64,000 nt of DNA from Alloscardovia venturai (GTDB lineage Bacteria > Actinomycetota > Actinomycetes > Actinomycetales > Bifidobacteriaceae), in contig NZ_JBHTHQ010000021.1 in the NCBI RefSeq assembly GCF_042676605.1, positions 789,152 to 853,151 of the forward strand, in the 5' to 3' direction. This document shows, piece after piece, positions 61,638-64,000 of the stretch (positions are counted from its first letter, which is position 1; every line of letters starts with the position of its first letter). The position numbers were made by a program, and so were the translations under genes. The notes beneath the pieces are model-generated. The model ran no database searches. It had not been told where the DNA came from and worked only from the letters and a program-made list of their open reading frames with translations.

Positions 61638-62957
61638 CTACCTTCCCACATATCGCGGAATGTAACGCTGCATCATATACGCTCCAAGAAGACCCGCCGC
61701 TCCCATCACTATCACTGCGACAGGAAGCCCAGCAAGAGCGGTTACTCCAGAAATTCCCAACGGGCCAATTGCTGATCCAGAATCGGTAAACACGCGCCAA
61801 CCACCGAGGAATCCTGGCATATCTTCAGGCGCAAACTTTGCAGCACAGTCAGATCCTAGCGTCATCACGATACCTGAACCTAAGCCGTTTGCCAAAGAAA
61901 TGCAGATAGCAACGACGACGTAACTCCATTCTTGGTGTGCGAGCGGCATTGCAATAAATGACAACCCTATACCGAGAAGTACAGGAATAGCAGCCCACTT
62001 ACGTCCAAACTTATCCATGACCTGACCAGAGGTATAGAATAGCGACAAATCTACTGCTCCCGCGATTCCTGTGATAAGCGCAATGCGCGCTTCTGGAATA
62101 TGCAGCTGTGTACCCCATAGCGGCAAAATCACCTGACGTGCTGCTCGCATCATTTGGAGTATGCCCGCAGCAGTACCCATACGGACAAGAATCGAGAAAT
62201 AGGTGACAATTGCAAGCTGCTTTTTCTGCTTGCCGCCTTCGTGCTGAGACTGAAGAACTGCCTTCTCTTGAGCCTGACGGGCAAACTCCATGCGCTTATC
62301 ATGCGCTACTTTTGCTTCAGAGTCGCGCGCGATAATTGCTTCTGGATCTTGCATAATAGCAAGTAAGACAAGCACGCTCACGCACATCACCACATGTACC
62401 CAATACACAGATTGAATACCGATAAATGCTATGACAGGCGAGGCGAGAAACGGTCCGATAAAATTGCCGATTCGAGTTGTGCCACCAAGTAGTGACATCG
62501 CGCGAGCGCGGAACCACAATGGCGTCCATTCGGTCAAAAACGCATGACGTGCAAGATTAAACGTCGCTGAAGCGATTCCAATGGCAAGAACTCCGACAGC
62601 AAGCACAACGAGATTAGGCGCTTTCCAGCAAATAATTGCGGCAACGATAGCCATAATAGCGGCAGTGCGCATGGCAAACGCCTCGCCAAAACGCTTGACC
62701 AGAAGCGAGGACGGGATATCTCCGAGCACGACACCTATCATGAGCAGACCTGAGATCAAGCCGGAGATAGCAAGCGGAGCACCCAAATTATTTGCTGTCA
62801 GAGGCACTACAGGGATGAGAGCGCCCTCGCCTGTAGAAAAGAGAATAGCAGGCATATAAACCGGCACAAATAAATGCTTTAAAAAATCAGATGATGACCT
62901 AGATGAACGAGATGAATCCGATGCATCCTGTTTTTTCGCCGTGTGTAATTGAGCCAT
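61638..62957 (-). CDS. Major facilitator superfamily transporter
   Basis: 439 residues, about 12 membrane segments. A Ser/Arg/Asp-rich N-terminus (1-28) precedes the first segment. VLGDIPSSLLVKRFGE after helix 2 is a variant of the MFS loop motif, and VMDKFGRKWAAIP is the matching loop in the second half; a charged central loop (about 205-245) divides the two six-helix bundles. It resembles drug- or metabolite-exporting MFS proteins; the substrate is unknown. AAGGGG upstream supports the ATG. Confidence 0.88.
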   Translation of the reverse strand: MAQLHTAKKQDASDSSRSSRSSSDFLKHLFVPVYMPAILFSTGEGALIPVVPLTANNLGAPLAISGLISGLLMIGVVLGDIPSSLLVKRFGEAFAMRTAAIMAIVAAIICWKAPNLVVLAVGVLAIGIASATFNLARHAFLTEWTPLWFRARAMSLLGGTTRIGNFIGPFLASPVIAFIGIQSVYWVHVVMCVSVLVLLAIMQDPEAIIARDSEAKVAHDKRMEFARQAQEKAVLQSQHEGGKQKKQLAIVTYFSILVRMGTAAGILQMMRAARQVILPLWGTQLHIPEARIALITGIAGAVDLSLFYTSGQVMDKFGRKWAAIPVLLGIGLSFIAMPLAHQEWSYVVVAICISLANGLGSGIVMTLGSDCAAKFAPEDMPGFLGGWRVFTDSGSAIGPLGISGVTALAGLPVAVIVMGAAGLLGAYMMQRYIPRYVGR

Positions 62958-63308
62958 TCACTTCCCCTTGTAAGACTTCTCTATAGTACTCACGTTGCGG
63001 CAAAAGTAAAGCATAAGTTGGATAAAACTTACACCATAGCGAAATCTGTCACTTATCACTCAATATTTGTACAAAAACGAAATTTGCGATGGTTAATGTA
63101 AACCGAGCGGAGTAGTATATAGAGAAGAAAGAAGATAACTCTACAAAATACTGTACCGTTGTCAGATACCACTATTTTATAGATTGCGTATAACTTCTTT
63201 CAACTATAAAAATAAGAAAATTCTGCGGAAATTACGCAGCTCATCAGTAACACAGATGACGCTCTACGCCGTAACCGTAACTAAACATTTTCTTAGGGAA
63301 GGATTGAA
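62958..63308. other. Intergenic region before the broken adhesin gene
   Basis: About 350 bases, AT-rich, between the divergent MFS and adhesin genes; it should hold both promoters. No clear -35/-10 pair was fixed. A GGGAAGGA ribosome site at 63296-63303 serves the adhesin start. Confidence 0.5.
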
Positions 63309-64000
63309 ATGCATAAAGCGAGGGGGACTTCTTGGCTGGATTAGCATGCAGCGCAAGTCACCTCTATCAAAGATTATTCTAGCGTTTGTCGCCACTATTG
63401 CGATGCTTATATCATTCGTACCAGCGAGTACAGCACGTGCCGCAGGAAATGACGTAAGCAATAATGTAACGTCACTCACCGTTAACCCAACACATATTAA
63501 CGATAGTGGAAAAACAACGGTCTCTTTCACATTCGACGACTATGCTCAAAAAATTCACGGTGGCGACACCATTACCGTGAACTGGACGAACAGCGGCACC
63601 GTGTATGGTGTGAGGGCTACTCCAAATCTATTCCGCTCAACATTGATGGAGCTAACGTCGCAACCCTAGCGATTACCACGCACAATGCTGTAGTAACGTT
63701 TAACGACAATATTAATAATCTAGATAATGTTCGTGGTTTTGGCGAGTTCGAGGTTGAGGGTCGTAATCTCGCGGCGACAAGTGAAGAGAATACAGGTTCT
63801 TTCTCTCTCACTTCCGGAGGATATTCCGCGACAGTATCTGTCACAAAACCTCAATCCGGTACAACAGGCGTGTTCTACTATAAGACTGGAGACATGCTTC
63901 CAGAAGATACCGATCACGTACGTTGGTTCTAATCCCAGTTGGTTTGGTCATACCCCCATGTTGCGACGAGGATGTCACCTTCCATAGCACCGTGCACGTT
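63309..64000 (+). pseudogene. MSCRAMM-like surface adhesin, frameshifted and running off the window
   Basis: A strong GGGAAGGA site and ATG at 63309 give only 11 codons before a stop, because of a G5 tract (63322-63326); loss of one G would join it to the frame of MQRKSPLSKIILAF, a good signal peptide (an ATG at 63346 could start it directly). After the signal peptide come Ig-like adhesin sequences (VSFTFDDYAQKIHGGDTI). At 63608-63612 an extra GT shifts the frame, continuing in another frame as EGYSKSIPLNIDGANV and FGEFEVEGRNLAATSEENTG, typical of collagen/fibrinogen-binding adhesin folds. A stop follows HVRWF at 63930, and a further extra base is likely near 63964 before DEDVTFHSTVHV. At least three lesions beyond the G tract make this a decaying gene, or a badly sequenced one. 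Confidence 0.75.

Noticed and set aside
1..64000. CRISPR arrays, insertion sequences, prophage or rRNA genes
   Set aside because: No spaced direct repeats, transposase, integrase or rRNA sequence was found.

Overview
The window looks like chromosomal DNA of a member of the Bifidobacteriaceae. The base composition is fairly balanced and lower in G+C than a typical Bifidobacterium, so a scardovial genus such as Alloscardovia is plausible; this is inference. Supporting evidence is the actinobacterial dacB-tilS-hpt-ftsH-folE-folP-folBK-DUF3180 cluster, the NucS endonuclease, a DUF2530-like membrane protein, a tandem UspA protein, an LAxTG-type sorting signal, a D-aspartate-ligase-like enzyme (family members often have Lys-D-Asp peptidoglycan) and many genes whose -10-like hexamer lies 6-8 bases before the start codon (apparently leaderless). 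No phage, insertion sequence, CRISPR array or rRNA gene was seen.

Layout. 1-4013 (minus): two tandem LytTR regulator/GHKL kinase pairs, the last kinase cut by the window edge. 4201-7176: a domain-permuted GH3 beta-glycosidase held in the membrane at both ends. 7177-8499: an unexplained terminator-ended stretch and tesB. 8603-20884 (minus): envelope and folate block (GT2 glycosyltransferase, dacB, tilS, hpt, ftsH, folE, folP, folB-folK fusion, DUF3180, an unknown protein) preceded by an AI-2E-family exporter. 20936-26497: GT2, tRNA-Glu, trmB, galE, tRNA-Asp, tRNA-Phe, asnB. 26651-32185: LMW protein tyrosine phosphatase, folA, thyA, OsmC-like protein, UspA, D-Asp-ligase-like ATP-grasp enzyme. 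32273-38762: CHAP hydrolase, serC, DUF2530-like protein, a SenX3/PhoR-like kinase without the phospho-acceptor His, phoU, DEAD-box helicase. 39136-41554 (minus): an LAxTG surface protein whose start is separated from its body by a one-base frame offset at a G6 tract. 41835-47109: gpmA, menA, lysS, tRNA-Pro, tRNA-Arg, thioredoxin-like TPR protein. 47240-52594: secreted/lipoprotein pair, FKBP lipoprotein, nucS, Pro/Thr-tailed membrane protein. 52754-59666 (minus): complete F1Fo ATP synthase operon atpBEFHAGDC. 59866-62957: metA, a small unknown ORF and an MFS transporter. 63309-64000: a broken MSCRAMM-like adhesin gene running off the window.

How the genes fit together. Most genes are housekeeping: folate/thymidylate (folE, folP, folBK, folA, thyA), amino acids (serC, metA, asnB), energy (ATP synthase, gpmA) and wall building or remodelling (dacB, CHAP, D-Asp ligase-like). 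The accessory interest lies in the surface proteins with start-proximal G tracts, the tandem LytTR systems beside the permuted glycosidase, the degenerate kinase beside phoU, and the structured leader of the DEAD-box helicase gene.
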